Positions 49,503-62,559 are shown, counted from the stretch's first letter. The stretch is 64,000 nt of DNA from Sipunculus nudus (GCA_026874595.1 CM049312.1:77849429-77913428); one strand, 5' to 3'. Notes: generated by a model not told the origin, from the letters alone. A program made the numbers and translations.

Positions 49503-50030
49503 TGTGTCATAAATGGTCCGGGGGTGAGGTGGAGGTACCACTAACGTGTCATAAATGGTCCGGGGGTGAGGTGGAGGTACCACTAACGTGTCATAAATGG
49601 TCCGGGGGTGAGGTGGAGGTACCACTAACGTGTCATAAATGGTCCGGGGGTGAGGTGGAGGTACCACTAACGTGTCATAAATGGTCCGGGGGTGTGGTGG
49701 AGGTAGCACTAATGTGTCATAAATGGTCCGGGGATGAGGTGGAGGTACCACTCACGTGTCATAAATGGTCCGGGGGTGAGGTGGAGGTACCACTAACGTG
49801 TCATAAATGGTTCGGGGGTGAGGTGGAGGTACCACTCACGTGTCATAAATGGTCCGGGGGTGAGGTGGAGGTACCACTGACGTGCCATAAATGGCCCGGG
49901 GGTGAGGTGGAGGTACCACTAACGTGTCATAAATGGTCCGGGGGTTAGGTGGAGGTACCACTAACGTGTCATAAATGGATCGGGGGTGAGGTGGAGGTAA
50001 CACTAACGTGTCATACATGGTCGGCGGGGG
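49503..50030 (+). repeat. 42-bp minisatellite, about 12 units
   Basis: The unit is AACGTGTCATAAATGGTCCG + GGGGTGAGGTGGAGGTACCACT. Units are nearly identical, and 42 is a multiple of three, so long open frames with 14-residue repeats appear on both strands; they are artefacts. Confidence 0.97.
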
Positions 50031-50390
50031 GTGGGGCGTGGGGGGTAAGGTACCACTAACGTGGCCTACATGGTCTATTGGGGGGGGGGGGGGTTGTTGA
50101 AAGTACCACTAACGTGTCATACATGGTCTGTTGGGGGGTTTGAGAGAGGGGTGGTTGAAAGTACCACTAACGTGTCATACATGGTCTGTTGGGGGGTTTG
50201 AGAGAGGGGTGGTTGAAAGTACCACTAACGTGTCATACATGATCTGTTGGGGGGTTTGGGAGATGGGTGGTTGAAAGTACCACTAACATGTCAAACATGG
50301 TGTGTGGGGGAGGGGGGGGGGGGGGTTGGAGAGAGGGGTGGTTGAAAGTACCACTTACGTGTCATAAATGACTTGTTGGGGGAGAAAACT
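50031..50390 (+). repeat. ~58-bp variant minisatellite with G-tracts
   Basis: The unit GTACCACTAACGTGTCATAC + ATGGTCTGTTGGGGGGTTTG + AGAGAGGGGTGGTTGAAA repeats about five times. It keeps the AACGTGTCATA core and the GTACCACT end of the 42-bp unit but carries a new G-rich insert. Long G runs (for example 50080-50094 and 50306-50324) could form G-quadruplexes. Confidence 0.9.
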
Positions 50391-51965
50391 AAATAAGACG
50401 TGTTAGACATGACTTGTAAGACTACCTAGAACGTGTCATATCTGTTCTGTGAGATGGCATAACATATATATACAGAGTAGCAACCGAACTGGTGGTAGGA
50501 ATTAAGATGTCCCAGATATGATGATGTAGATTTGGCATGTATATATATATATCTTATCGGAGACCTGATATGGTTTTGCCATACATGCAGGGATTATGAG
50601 AGTTTAGGCTACCATTAACGTGTCATATACATGAACTCGGATGGATGACACCTTATATACGGACGTGTCACACATGACTTATATCATATGATGCCGACTT
50701 CTTACGTATCAAGCATCAGCTTTGATATGTGACGCTACCTCGGTGGTGTCAAACATGACATGTGCGAGGTAATACCCTGCACGTATGTATTAAAAAGGCC
50801 AGCGAAAGATATATAATCGGAGAGAAATGACGCTGATAAGGACGAGTCTCACATGACCTAAGAGAGAGATTACTAATATGGGCGCGTCATAAATGATCTG
50901 GAAGAGATGACGCTGATATGGGCGTGTCATGCATGGCCGGAGAGATTATACTGATAAAGACGTGTCATATATGACCTGAGAGATGACGCTAAAATGAACA
51001 TGTCATGGGTGACCTTAGAGTGATGACGGTAATACGGACTTGTCATAATTGACCTCAGAGAGAGATTATGCTGATACGGATGTGTCATATATGACCTGTG
51101 AGAGTGACGCTAATATAGACTTGTTATATATAAACTGAGAGAGATGACGCTAATATGGACGTGTCATACATGACCTGAGAGAGATGACGCTAATATGGAC
51201 GTGTCATATATAACCTGAGAGAGATGACGCTAATATGGAGGTGTCATCAATGACCTGAGAGGGATGACGATAAAATGGATGTGTCATACATGACCTGAGA
51301 GAAGTGACGCTTATATGGACGTGTCATACATGACCTGCGAGAAAGTGACGCTAACATGGACGTGTCATATATGTCATGAGAGAGATGACGCTAATAGGGA
51401 CGTGTTATAAATGACCTGAGAGATATGACGTTATATGGACGTGCCATACATGACCTAAGAGAGATGACGCTAATATGGACGTGTTATATATGACTTGAGA
51501 GAGAGATATAACGCTAATATGGACGTATTATATATGACCTAAGAGATATGACGCTAATATGGACGTGTCATACATGACCTGCGAGAAAGTGACGCTAACA
51601 TGGACGTGTCATATATGTCATGAGAGAGATGACGCTAATAGGGACGTGTTATATATGACCTGAGAGATATGACGTTATATGGACGTGCCATAAATGACCT
51701 AAGAGAGATGACGCTAATATGGACGTGTTATATATGACTTGAGAGAGAGATATGACGCTAATTTGGACGTGTTATATATGACCTAAGGGAGATGACGTTA
51801 ATATGGACGTGTTATTCATGACCAGAGAGAGATGACACTGATATGGACGTGTCATACATGACACGCGAGATGTTATACCAACATGGATGGAATACATAGA
51901 CTGTCGATGTTATACCAGCTGCGGACGTGTCGTATGAACATGACCCGTGAGGACGTGTCATATAT
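50391..51965 (+). repeat. ~40-bp minisatellite, decayed to regular
   Basis: The unit GACGCTAATATGGACGTGTC + ATACATGACCTGAGAGAGAT becomes regular from about 51090. Units before 50900 are diverged and spaced by unique sequence. A block of about six units (from 51317) is duplicated at 51561, 244 bases on, sharing the same private variants. Confidence 0.93.
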
Positions 51966-52261
51966 TTAAACATATTAGAAAAAGTTGATAAATGTTTCCA
52001 TCGAGCTGCAATTGATTTGCGGTATTAAAGCGGTCTATTTCAATATCTGACCTGTTTTTCTTAAAGATATTGTCTTAAATCTTTTCTAAAAATAAGCCAT
52101 AAGAGCGCCGATCCCACAGTGCACAGGTCTGTATTGTTAATTTATATTCACGTGTTTATAAATGTAGGGCCCACTAAAATGGCCGGTGATCGTAATCCAA
52201 ACAGATGCAATCTTGAAAATAGATTACAAACTGATCGAACAATAAAGTTTGCATGAAAAAC
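51966..52261. other. Unique AT-rich sequence, no gene seen
   Basis: Nothing recognisable. Confidence 0.4.
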
Positions 52262-52620
52262 ATGGTTTTATTTATTTATTTAAGTATATTAAAGTGCCAA
52301 ATTCACTGGACTAAAATACAATAGCGCTTAGGCACTGTACACAGTAAAATGCATTAATATGACTAAAAAAAATATCAGAGACAGATAATTAAAATTAAAA
52401 TGACTAAAAAAAAATAGATGTGCAGAAAACTGAATTATCGAGAGTCCAAACAAAGTAGTTGACAACGGCTAATAATATGCCAACTGCAAAAAGATGTGTT
52501 TTCAGCAGTCCTTTGAAAAACCGGGACACTTGAGGCATCCTTGATATGTTGAGGAAGATTGTTCCAGAGGAGAGCCTAGGAGTATCTATATGATCTGTGT
52601 CCTGTCTTCATATGCAATAA
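52262..52620 (-). mobile_element. Probable 3' end of a retroelement
   Basis: On the minus strand it ends in an (AAAT)n tail (52268-52282 region) preceded by GTGCCTAAGCGCTATTGTAT, a GCGCTAT-type 3' end common in invertebrate non-LTR and SINE elements. Further upstream, a degenerate region read on the plus strand as TTGAGGAAGATTGTTCCAGA resembles a widespread repeat motif around GTTCCAGAG. The similarity is from memory; no reverse-transcriptase frame is present. Confidence 0.35.
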
Positions 52621-54997
52621 TCAACAATCACGAATGACCGTTCAACTTCCGTACTTGCGCAATTAACAACAGTTTCCCTCTGTTTGTCAACATTGACACG
52701 TGTAGTGTGTTTACTAACATGCAACTTGTAGATAACAAGCTCGTGCATACGTCAAATGGGCGAAACAACAATATTTCTTAACAGAAAGTACCCGAAGTAC
52801 ATTCATACATACACAGAGTAAGCTAGAAATATAAATTCTACAAATAAGACATGTGAATAGGTTGCTTTAACTCATTGTAGTACAGTTTGTATAGATGACA
52901 CAATATGTAAAGTTTTAAGCATTCCAAAGTAGTTTCATACATAAGCAGTCAAAGAAAAAAAAAACAGCGACATAAACTCAGCGTTTTGACGAACAAACCA
53001 TCATATACATTTTAAAAGAGATTACAGTTGTCTGATATCAATCAGTCAGAGCGATATCAGCCCCAACGTTCAATCAGTTTATCCACCATGCCAAAATTTC
53101 ATTAAACCATAGGATTTAGGCGTGTAAGATAAAAAGCTTTATCCTGCTGTAAACGTTGCCGATACGCGTCCCCTTTAATTGAGACAAAACTCTCCCCGTA
53201 GATAGATTCTCCTCTGGACGCGGTGCTCGGAGTACTTCCGAGAAACTGAAACTCTGAAATTGCTTTAAGGGGCTGCCATTTTGCGTACACACTAAAATTC
53301 GGATGTCACAATTCGCATGTCGATATTATGGGTATTAATTCCGCTAGTTGAAATAACTGAGAATATTTGGAGATATTGTGACTAGACAAACGACAAAAAG
53401 AATTGAATTTTGTCTGGATCCGCACCGATTTTCTTTAAATTTTTAATCGATCATTTATGTACGATATACAATCGTTTCTTTCTCAGACAATGGCTTACAC
53501 CTCCACAAAATTTCATTGAGATTCAGTTAAAACGTTTCGGGGATTTTTTTTATATAAAAAAAAATAAAAATAAAAGGGGTAAAGTTGTCCTGATCAAATT
53601 CCAGATCCACCTTATGTTTAATCGTTCAGACATTATAGGAACTGTGACTTTGCTTGTGGCCTATATATATGGGAATTTGGTTAAGTTCATTAGACACTTT
53701 TGGATACTAGGATATTATGTGGGCAACAGACGAACAGGAGTGAACAAATATCATCGGTTAACGTGACTAAACTCCATGACATTCATGCATACACACACAT
53801 CATCACAACGCGCGCACACACACATGCATAAACGTGCGCGCACACAGGCAAATGTGTTTATTAACGCAAAATGTTTAGTTGTTTGTTTGTTTCTTTCTCT
53901 TTCTCTGTCTTCCACTAAACGCTGGAAAGATAGGGGTTATCGAAAAGCTGATGAACGTGGGATGTGGAGATTTGGAGCACACTGCCATTTTTACCGAAGC
54001 TCCACTGTAAAGGCCGTAAATACAACTCAGAGTGAACAGAGTAAATCAAGCGCCGATCCAAAATCTTTCGTCAAGCTGGGCCCCTGTCATAATTCGTTTC
54101 ACCTTCACTTGAAGTTTATGCTCAGTAACTCTGAAGTAATGTCTAAAGCTGGTAACATAAACACCAAGCTGTCTCTAAATTGTGCAGGAGAAAGCGCGAT
54201 GTGGCACTTGGCGCTGTATTAGACTGGCGACCGACCGCCAAACAGCCGGCGGAGGCAAAATATATCACGGCCATCAAAAACTCAAGAGCGCATGGCAAAT
54301 TTTATGAGCGCTGTTGTACAAGAAAGGTTGATCTCGAAGAACTGTATACATTCAAAGGCTGGCCGGAAAAAAAACTTCACCCGCAACAAGTCTCTCCATG
54401 CATCAAGCGTTAACTTAATAAATACGCAAGTCGGGGCGCTCAGCTACGCGCCGGAGTTTACCAATTGGCTTGGCGCTTATATAATAACGCTAACCTCATC
54501 GTCTGGGTTTTATGTCTATTTAATGCATGCCTATCTCTTGCCCGTTGTCACTCGCATCTTGAAAGAGCCACGCCGGGTTTCTGAAAATCTGCCGCAGTCG
54601 GGTGTCAGTTTCACACGGACTGCAGCCTTGCTGGTGGAAGGCTGCGCATTACAGGAACGCCGACCAACCAGTACTGCGAGGAAGCCTCCTGCTTGCTGTT
54701 CGCTTGCTGCCAGCACGAAGGGGTCAGTAATTCCAATACATTTATTATGATGGACGCTCGTTGTATGTCCACATCGGGCTGCTGGCCAAGCCTGTTTTAT
54801 TCCCTGCAGACGTGAGGGCACCTATACCTGGCAGGGTTTCTTGCTGCTTGCCTCCATGTTTTAAATCAAAATATATCTTCCAAACCTGGCCTACCTGTAA
54901 AGAAGCTACTGAAGAGTCCAAAGTAGACATTCTTAAAACGCAAATCTATCCTTTAATCATTGCTGCAATATTACAAACACTGTGTACTGATGTCGCC

Positions 54998-55001
<4 letters not shown>
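52621..55001. other. Unique sequence, no gene seen
   Basis: AT-rich to about 53900, then a GC-richer complex block (53900-54900) with overlapping frames on both strands (for example 53776-54222, 54292-54750 plus; 54531-54821 minus) that show no domain. A CA-rich stretch lies at 53788-53850. Confidence 0.4.

Positions 55002-55042
<41 letters not shown>
55002..55042. repeat. (TA)n microsatellite
   Basis: About 20 TA units. Confidence 0.95.
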
Positions 55043-55045
<3 letters not shown>

Positions 55046-56077
55046 GGAAAAAAGAACGACTGGTAAAAAGTAAAGGAGTATATATATTGTCTCTATAATA
55101 TTTTATGCACCTGTTCATATACTTAGGAATTAAAGCATATCAATATGGCTGGCTTCACAAAATAATGTTATAAGGTCTTTTGATAAAGCCGGAGGTAAAA
55201 ATAAATATTGGTGTATTTTTCCAAGAACAAATAAACCTGTGTCATAACGAGTGTGAAATTTTGTCACATTCTAAATCTTTGGAAAGACTAATAATACCCA
55301 TCTTTCAGAAGTTGTCAGATACTTAATCTCACTTTTTACTTACATCTTTGCTTTTGGTTAACATTTGGAAACGAAACGTGTTATCGGCTTCTATACATGC
55401 CATTATAGGTGGTTTATAGGTGTTTTTTTTGCATTGTGAGGAGTTTCCGAAACGTATGCCGAGAGTATGCCGAAAAGTAGAGGAAAGAAAATATGACCTA
55501 CCGCCATTTTGTCCCGTGATCATTATTCGAAAATTGAAATCTAGAATGAAGCAAATATCTTTGATAAGGACTTTTCTGGAGAACGGAGTATAGGGGACGG
55601 AAAATATTTGGTCCTACAACAGTTAAAATAATAGTTCTATCACCGTTGATTCTTACATCATTCAGGGAGCATACACTTTTGTCTGGGCGTTGCATTTTTT
55701 TTAATACTATAAGGAAATGTTGTCTAATACATGGCAATTTTAAACTACTTTACATTTTGTTACCCTGTATGGAATCATTCGTGAAGACTGCTTCAATTTT
55801 TATTACATTGGTACCCATATATGTTGTTTTCGGCTGTACTTTGTGGAAGGCTTTGGGAATTTGCATTACAACAAAGTACCCTCGCATGCAGGTATGACAT
55901 TCATACAGAGAATTTTATTCACACATGCAACTGATTTTATTCATATCCAGTGTGTACTCTTACACATTTCTGCATGTGCTATTTTGAAAATTCCATTGAT
56001 GAATCCTTGATTGAAAATATTGTCATTTAAAAAAATCTGGATAATAATTAAATATATTTTTAACTGAAATTATATTA
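55043..56077. other. Unique AT-rich sequence, no gene seen
   Basis: Frames at 55498-55737 (-) and 55646-55897 (+) show no domain. Confidence 0.4.
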
Positions 56078-56080
56078 TAT

Positions 56081-56132
<52 letters not shown>
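56078..56132. repeat. (TTATA)n then (TA)n microsatellite
   Basis: Several TATAT/TTATA units run into a pure TA array. Confidence 0.9.
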
Positions 56133-56134
<2 letters not shown>

Positions 56135-57107
56135 CAATCAAAGGGTTACAGAATTTAAAAAGAATTAATAAATTGATCCTTCACGTTTTGCCGTTTTTTT
56201 ATCAAGTTTAAGTCCGACAAGGAGCGCCACCTATATACGTTTCCAAGACTTTGTTTTCGCTCATGCACTTGTTCTGAACTGTATTAAAGTGAAATAAGCT
56301 TCCTACAGTCAGATGCTGGTAAATTGAATGTCAGTTCCCCTCGACTATTTTTGAGTTCGCTGTTTTATGCGCGTTTGGTGAAACATTTCATATAATTTGC
56401 TTTAGAATATATGTGATGTTTGTACCATATATAGTCATTCAATTTTATAATTATACTATCTATATAGAGGCGTATATGGGCTATAGAATATCGTAAAATA
56501 ATTATATACGACAAATACCATTGAGATAAACATGTATAAGTTAAGGATACGTGCAAGTTAAGTATTTTTTGCATAATTTTCATTTAAGTGGATCATGGTT
56601 GGATTTATTTTTCTCATGTTTCTATATAATTCTTGATAATCTATTTCTTCTAATTTAAATCAGGTCACGTTGAATATAAATCTAGATAAAATTTTATACT
56701 AAAAAGCCAAAAAACATGTGTTATAGATATAAATATAGATATATAGGTATAAAGGAAATATTCGTAGGGCTTTAACTTTCGTTGATGACGAGTATGATGA
56801 AATTCTGCAAACGAGAGACGGACCAAGAGCATATAGAGCGCCCTCTGGTGTTAATTTAAAACATTCGTGTAGATCATCATTTGTTTTCTAAAACTGAAAT
56901 ATTTTCAGATTTTACGACTTAAACACATGCATACATGATTGTATAGAAAAGGTTGAATTTAATCCTTGAAGATCAATAAATGATTTTTTTTGTAAATACT
57001 GGTAACTTTACGTAACATGGTTCATTGTATCTTAATTAATAATCAAGGAACATGACGACTAGAAAATATTCAACCCTTATGTGTAATACTCTTTCCCAGC
57101 TAACATT
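56133..57107. other. Unique AT-rich sequence, no gene seen
   Basis: Nothing recognisable. Confidence 0.4.
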
Positions 57108-57223
57108 GAACAATTTAGACAGTGCGTTACCTGATTTCAATTTATTCCATCAGTGAATAAGTTATGAACAATTTAGATAGTGCATTACCTGATTTTAATT
57201 TTTTTCATCACTGAATAAGTTAT
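57108..57223 (+). repeat. 58-bp tandem duplication
   Basis: Copy 1 at 57108-57165 and copy 2 at 57166-57223, both starting GAACAATTTAGA and ending TGAATAAGTTAT, about 90% identical. Confidence 0.9.
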
Positions 57224-57239
57224 TGTTTTTGTAGAGAGA

Positions 57240-57498
57240 ATGGCTAAAATAGGGTTGAAAGAAATGTATGTATCCATTCTAAAACGCACCTTTTATGTAT
57301 ATAACCACCTGCCTTGTTGTAAAGACCAATCCAAACATTTGCTGACTATACCCATGAACTTTCCAACACTTTGGAAGTTTGTTCGAAAAGAATGGCGCTG
57401 TCATCATGTTAATATTATATATGTTCTGATGATTACAACTGAAATTATATTACAAAAGATTGCCCAAGATGCATGCTATCCCCTTAAATCAATTCTGG

Positions 57499-57503
<5 letters not shown>
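57240..57503 (+). CDS. Unrecognised 87-codon open frame
   Basis: An ATG frame with normal amino-acid variety directly after a splice-acceptor-like TTATTGTTTTTGTAG (ending 57235). It ends just before a TA array and the SINE copy. No family is recognised and it has no matching donor or upstream exon. It could be a TE-derived exon or chance. Confidence 0.12.

Positions 57504-57562
<59 letters not shown>
57501..57562. repeat. (TA)n / (GT)n microsatellite
   Basis: TA array of about 40 bases followed by about 11 GT units, directly before the truncated SINE copy. Confidence 0.95.
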
Positions 57563-57975
57563 ATGGATACATGGTCATGGGAGGCAGGCAAATGTAGAAC
57601 GAATAACCTATATATATATATAGCGCTGCATGTGTGATGCTGCTTAATTGGCCGCATGTAAACGCTCCCCAGGGAGCCGAGAAAAGCTACAATAATGAAC
57701 ATGTCCGAAAGACCAGGAAGGCAAAGTGTAAATTTAAGTCGGATGAGACTGACATCGTCGATGATATCAGACAATAACCCCCCCCCCCCCCCACCTTTAT
57801 CTTTTACCGGCACACCTACAGCACAGTATACTCTACCGTTACTATATAGGAGAACGGAAATAAGAAGAACATATACAAAGAGAATGATTCACCTTTATAC
57901 CATACAGAAACAACGTTTTGATGCGTTCTCTTTGAAAGCGTTCATAATGTATATTTTTATACATATGTATATAAA

Positions 57976-58024
<49 letters not shown>
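57563..58024 (+). mobile_element. SINE copy 2, 5'-truncated, with (TA)n tail
   Basis: It matches 32087-32528 in the same orientation, sharing TGGTCATGG, GCAAATGTAGAACGAATAAC, CTCCCCAGGGAGCCGAGAAA and GTAAATTTAAGTCGGATGAG. It lacks the tRNA-like head (about the first 135 bases). An internal TA run replaces TTCTAG near 57610. It ends in a TA array at 57979-58024, at the same place as copy 1. Confidence 0.75.
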
Positions 58025-58029
<5 letters not shown>

Positions 58030-58156
58030 CGTTTGTTATATCTTTTTCTATAAATTCAAAATAATCATTCACTGAAGACGTTTTTCTCTTTACTGGGGCA
58101 TTTTTCTGAACCCCGGCATGCCTCAATCCCTGTTTTACTCCCTATAGTTGAGAAAA

Positions 58157-58160
<4 letters not shown>

Positions 58161-58212
<52 letters not shown>
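58161..58212. repeat. (TA)n microsatellite
   Basis: About 25 TA units. Confidence 0.95.
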
Positions 58213-58218
<6 letters not shown>

Positions 58219-59403
58219 AACGGCGGTTCCTATTATATTTCTTATTTGCGGCTGTGGGTACAACTGCTCTCCTGAGACTTAGTTATCAGAATCAGGTCCG
58301 TGGACTGAGTATATACTTAGTATATATATATAGATGTTGACTATCCTGCATGATGACTGGCGGTACGTTTCTCCGCTGCTATACACGGTGGTAATTACTT
58401 TGTGGGTTTCGTTCCTGGCTGTTCACAGTGTTTCAATGGCCTCGGCGGCACCGATGTGGACATTTCACAACGATATCATAAGGGGTAGAGCGGGCAAATT
58501 ATCAATACTAAACCCAAGTTAGTCGCCGTTATATGAGCCATCTAGTCCTAAATTGTGACGGTCGGCCCTTTGATACGTCCGTATGAAAGTACACCTTTAT
58601 GGCGGCTTGTACTTAGACAGCTAAGGCTGCAGCAGTAACTTATACTGTCTACAGGATCTATCTAGTCACACCAAATTCTTCCTCGGCGCCTTTTTGGCCA
58701 AGTACTTCCGTATTTTATGAGCGATGTAGATAAAAAAATACGCATCGCACTTGTTTGACACTATTTGGTAACGGAATGAGAGAAGTGATTCATATCATAA
58801 GCGCTTAAGTTTTTTTTTCACTGGTCATGGTGATTTCCCATGCAGAATCGCTGGCCACCAGATAACCCTGGCAAAACATACAGCACTCTTACACGCAGGT
58901 AATCCCTGAACATATGATTGTATTAACCTAATTTGTCAACGGAAATTAGAAAATTCTAACTTAAACATCTGAACAAATACTTAATAAACAAGTTCAATCT
59001 TTCTGTTTTTCAAGTTTTCAATTTTTCTTATTTTTGTTTGTCACTTTAAATAATGGTTGTACATGTATTGTTATTCATTTGGCCTTCATATACTTTTGAT
59101 TAAAATTCTCATTTGAGTATTAGTCATTTATCCTAATTAAAATATTCTCACCACTACGTTTATATGCATCCCGATAAAGTCAACACGAACAATCGGTGAA
59201 TTACAGGACAAATTCATTTGTATATTGATCTGTATTTTAGTCATGTGCGTGACACCTTTTACGTTTCTAATAAAATGATAAAGTTTGACCAATTTATGGA
59301 CTCTTTGTGGAAATTAATCACTCTTCTCTGATTTTGTGAGAACATTCAGGACTCATGCCTTTAATTGGCAAATACAAATGCATGAGCGTTATCGTATTTA
59401 CAT

Positions 59404-59404
<1 letters not shown>
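58213..59404. other. Unique sequence, no gene seen
   Basis: GC-richer at 58230-58700. The segment 58853-58905 (ending CAGCACTCTTACACGCAGGTAA-like) resembles 60507-60557; no gene. Confidence 0.4.

Positions 59405-59474
<70 letters not shown>
59405..59474. repeat. (CA)n then (TA)n microsatellite
   Basis: About 18 CA units directly followed by about 16 TA units. Confidence 0.95.
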
Positions 59475-59475
<1 letters not shown>

Positions 59476-60589
59476 TGCATGCGTATGGACCTCTTATAGT
59501 TTCCGAAGAAATAATGTTGTATATTTATCTAATAAACTGTATTCAGTCAAATGTATACATGACAATATACGAATAACGTCAACTTTAATTATAAAGAACC
59601 ACCCCATATCAGGAGAGGATTTAGACAGCCCCCAGCTTAATTCCGTAAAACAGAGTCGGATTTCGAATCGTTTGAACTACCCCGGATTGGGGTCATTGCA
59701 GCTTGAATTTTCAAAATGTTTCTAAACACTATGTGAGGGGAAAACCCGTTCGCTTACACCCCCGCTGCGCCCCCTGTGCATATTCTGAAATCCTGTATTC
59801 GTCTCTGCATATGGCGTATAATAATGGTATATCCGATAGGTGGTGCTATTCTACAAACTTAAGGCTTATAGCGGCGATTTGTTTTCAGTATGCATGTTAT
59901 TTTTCTTGTGTTTTAATTATTTACATTTGTTTTAGCAGCACTTTAGGACATATATGTAGAAGGGTAGATAAAAGTCATAGCTTTGGGGAATCGACATTAA
60001 TTTGAGTTAATTATTTCTCTGATTGCTGTTGGTTACTGCATGTATGATTCGAATAAATTGTTAATTATATTTATATAGTTATTTGATACATCACGGTTAA
60101 CATTGCATGGATGGTTTAAACGTATTTATTTCCCTTGACTTGTACAAGTACCACCAGAGTGCTATATACTATACGTACTTTTCAATATTCATAATTGAAT
60201 AAGCAGTTGATTTACAAAGGAATCCAAATTTAATGCAAAAAAAAAAGAAAAGAAAAAAAGAAATTAACACATGGCATACATATTTACAGATATACATCAC
60301 ATAAATGAGTATGGACTTGTGTGTTAAAATGGAAAATTATGACTGAGACACATAATTTCGTGGTATATGGCGTTCTCATATACCTTATATATATATATGA
60401 TGTTCACGTATAAGGCGTATAAATATAAATAAAATTTCTTAATTTATATATGGTGTCATGGCCTAAAATTATGTACGCCATTATCATAATCTTAACCACC
60501 CTTCCAGGGAACTGTTGCCACAGAAAGGGGAAGAAACTCAGCACTCTTGTATACAGGTAAACGGTACGAGACTTAGAACCCACTTAATT

Positions 60590-60593
<4 letters not shown>
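59475..60593. other. Unique sequence, no gene seen
   Basis: GC-richer at 59600-59880; short frames without domains. Confidence 0.4.

Positions 60594-60640
<47 letters not shown>
60594..60640. repeat. (TA)n microsatellite
   Basis: About 23 TA units. Confidence 0.95.
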
Positions 60641-60644
<4 letters not shown>

Positions 60645-62506
60645 CCGTATCCCCGACATTTTTGGTGGAAAAAGAGGGAACCCCCTATATAAATTCGCCA
60701 CTTCCAGACAACCAAATTCTGCTTAGACACGAGGTCATCGCCGAGTACTTGTTTTTTTTATCCATGAACCATTTTGACACATATATACATGGGAGCATGC
60801 ATTTCCTATTTGAAAGACGCAGGCAGCTTAACAGTTAAAAAATGATACCATTATTGAAAAAAAAATCCCTGATCAAAATTCCAAAACAATATGATGTTGT
60901 CTTGCTGAAACGACAAGTATAGATGGAAGGCTTTCTGTGCAAAAGATTTCTATATATTCCAATGATGTGTAAACTTAAAAAAATGAATGAATTAGGCTTA
61001 GGCAACGTAAACGTTTGCTCATGCTTTTGAAACATCACCTTGCCATGATACAGGCAGTTATAGCATATAGATTGAATTGGATTTGAAGAGAGTTGTTGAT
61101 ATCAGCAGATGTTTTAGAGAAATAAAATTGTCCACACACTAGGTGTAAAACAATCATAGGAGTATATACCAATGATGCTACAAAAAAAGAAATACTGAAG
61201 GCGAAAGAGAAAGTTGGATTGGTTCAGTTTATAATTGCTTTACCAGGTGAACTGTCATACATACTCCCTGCTGTGCCACGCGTCGGAACCCCGTCATGTA
61301 TATCGCGGTTGTTCCTGTCAACAATTAACTGATCACAGAGGTGAAAATTCGCGCTAGACTTGTAAATGGTTGAAGCATTCAGCAGCAAAATTGCACCTTA
61401 TAACATAAGGAACTGTGAAATCGCGGTAACCACAGTGTTACAAAGAGAGCTGCGTACCGACGATGCGATATTGAGCAATATTGTGCACGCTTCCGGAGTT
61501 TAGTGGTTGTTAAATACGCCCGAATGATCAGTATGGGAAATGATAATAGAATTTTCCCCTTGATAACGTGTGGCGTGTGCCGAGGCATCTGATCGGCGTT
61601 GTCACTTCCGGTCTCAGCTCTTGTCACCGGAAGTAAGACCAGACTCCTTGGCACGTGGTTAGCGGAACCAAAATGTCGTAATTGGAATCGCCAGTTCCTC
61701 TTAGCTCTCTTTAGATGGAGATGTCGAGATCTTCAATTTCCCCAGGCTTTTAAAGAAACAAAATTCGTATCCCTGCTCTATCTAACACATTGTCTGCTTT
61801 CGTGCTCCCAAATACTCAATTACACCATGGCTGTGCCCTTTTAGCATGCGAGGCCTCACCCCAGAGACTCAAGCAAATAGAAAACTTTATCATTTGGCGC
61901 AGGCCAAGCGCTTGGGGTCTCAATCTAATGACATGCGCCCTCTGTGAATTGATAATTAACGTAGTCTCTCCGTAAATATCCGCCCGGACGTTCGGTGGTT
62001 CTCATATTAGAAACGTCTGATTAAGGAAACAAAGATTTCCTTTGAAAACAAGGCCAAGCACGATGTTAAACTGCAAGAACGCGCGACAAAGCCGGCCAGA
62101 GTGGCTCCTTATGATAGCAAGGAAGCGATGGAATAACTTAAATTTGCGTGAAAGCTTCATCATTGCGTGCTCATCCGGACACAAATACTACCATCTGTTG
62201 TTGGCTTTCGTGGGACTTAATCAAATCGCTATAGTCTTAGTACACTGTTCTGCTACGTTAACTATGGGATTTGGGGAAAATTGCCTTGCTACACATTCAA
62301 AAGGCTGGGAATACCAACGGGTTCATGTGATATGTTTATCTCTTTCCCTTGACCAAAGTGGGAAATGATACATTCTCTGAAACAGATTATCTAAACAATT
62401 GTTACCATGCTCATTTTGAAGTAACTTTATCGGCGCAAATAAAGTGCTAGGATGAAAATATTAATCGAGAATTTATACAACATTTATATTCTGTCCAAAC
62501 CCGTAG

Positions 62507-62510
<4 letters not shown>
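60641..62510. other. Unique sequence with a GC-richer island, no gene seen
   Basis: The block 61250-62370 is complex and GC-richer, with frames on both strands (61379-61654 minus; 61599-61844 and 62042-62368 plus) but no recognised domain. CACTTCCGG and ACCGGAAGT (about 61604-61634) form an inverted ETS-type pair. Confidence 0.4.
61604..61634. promoter_or_regulatory. Inverted pair of ETS-type motifs
   Basis: CACTTCCGG near 61604 and ACCGGAAGT near 61626 face each other about 13 bases apart. Both match the strong ETS consensus (ACCGGAAGT). Paired ETS sites occur in animal promoters and enhancers; no start site is identified. Confidence 0.3.

Positions 62511-62559
<49 letters not shown>
62511..62559. 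repeat. (CT)n microsatellite
   Basis: About 24 CT units. Confidence 0.95.

Noticed and set aside
49395-50018. Frames with CHKWSGGEVEVPLT and PPPHPRTIYDTLVV repeats
   Set aside because: Product of the stop-free 42-bp repeat on both strands.
49281-51965. Regular 40-42-bp repeats as a CRISPR array
   Set aside because: Units are contiguous with no unique spacers, no cas genes are present, and the DNA is animal-like.
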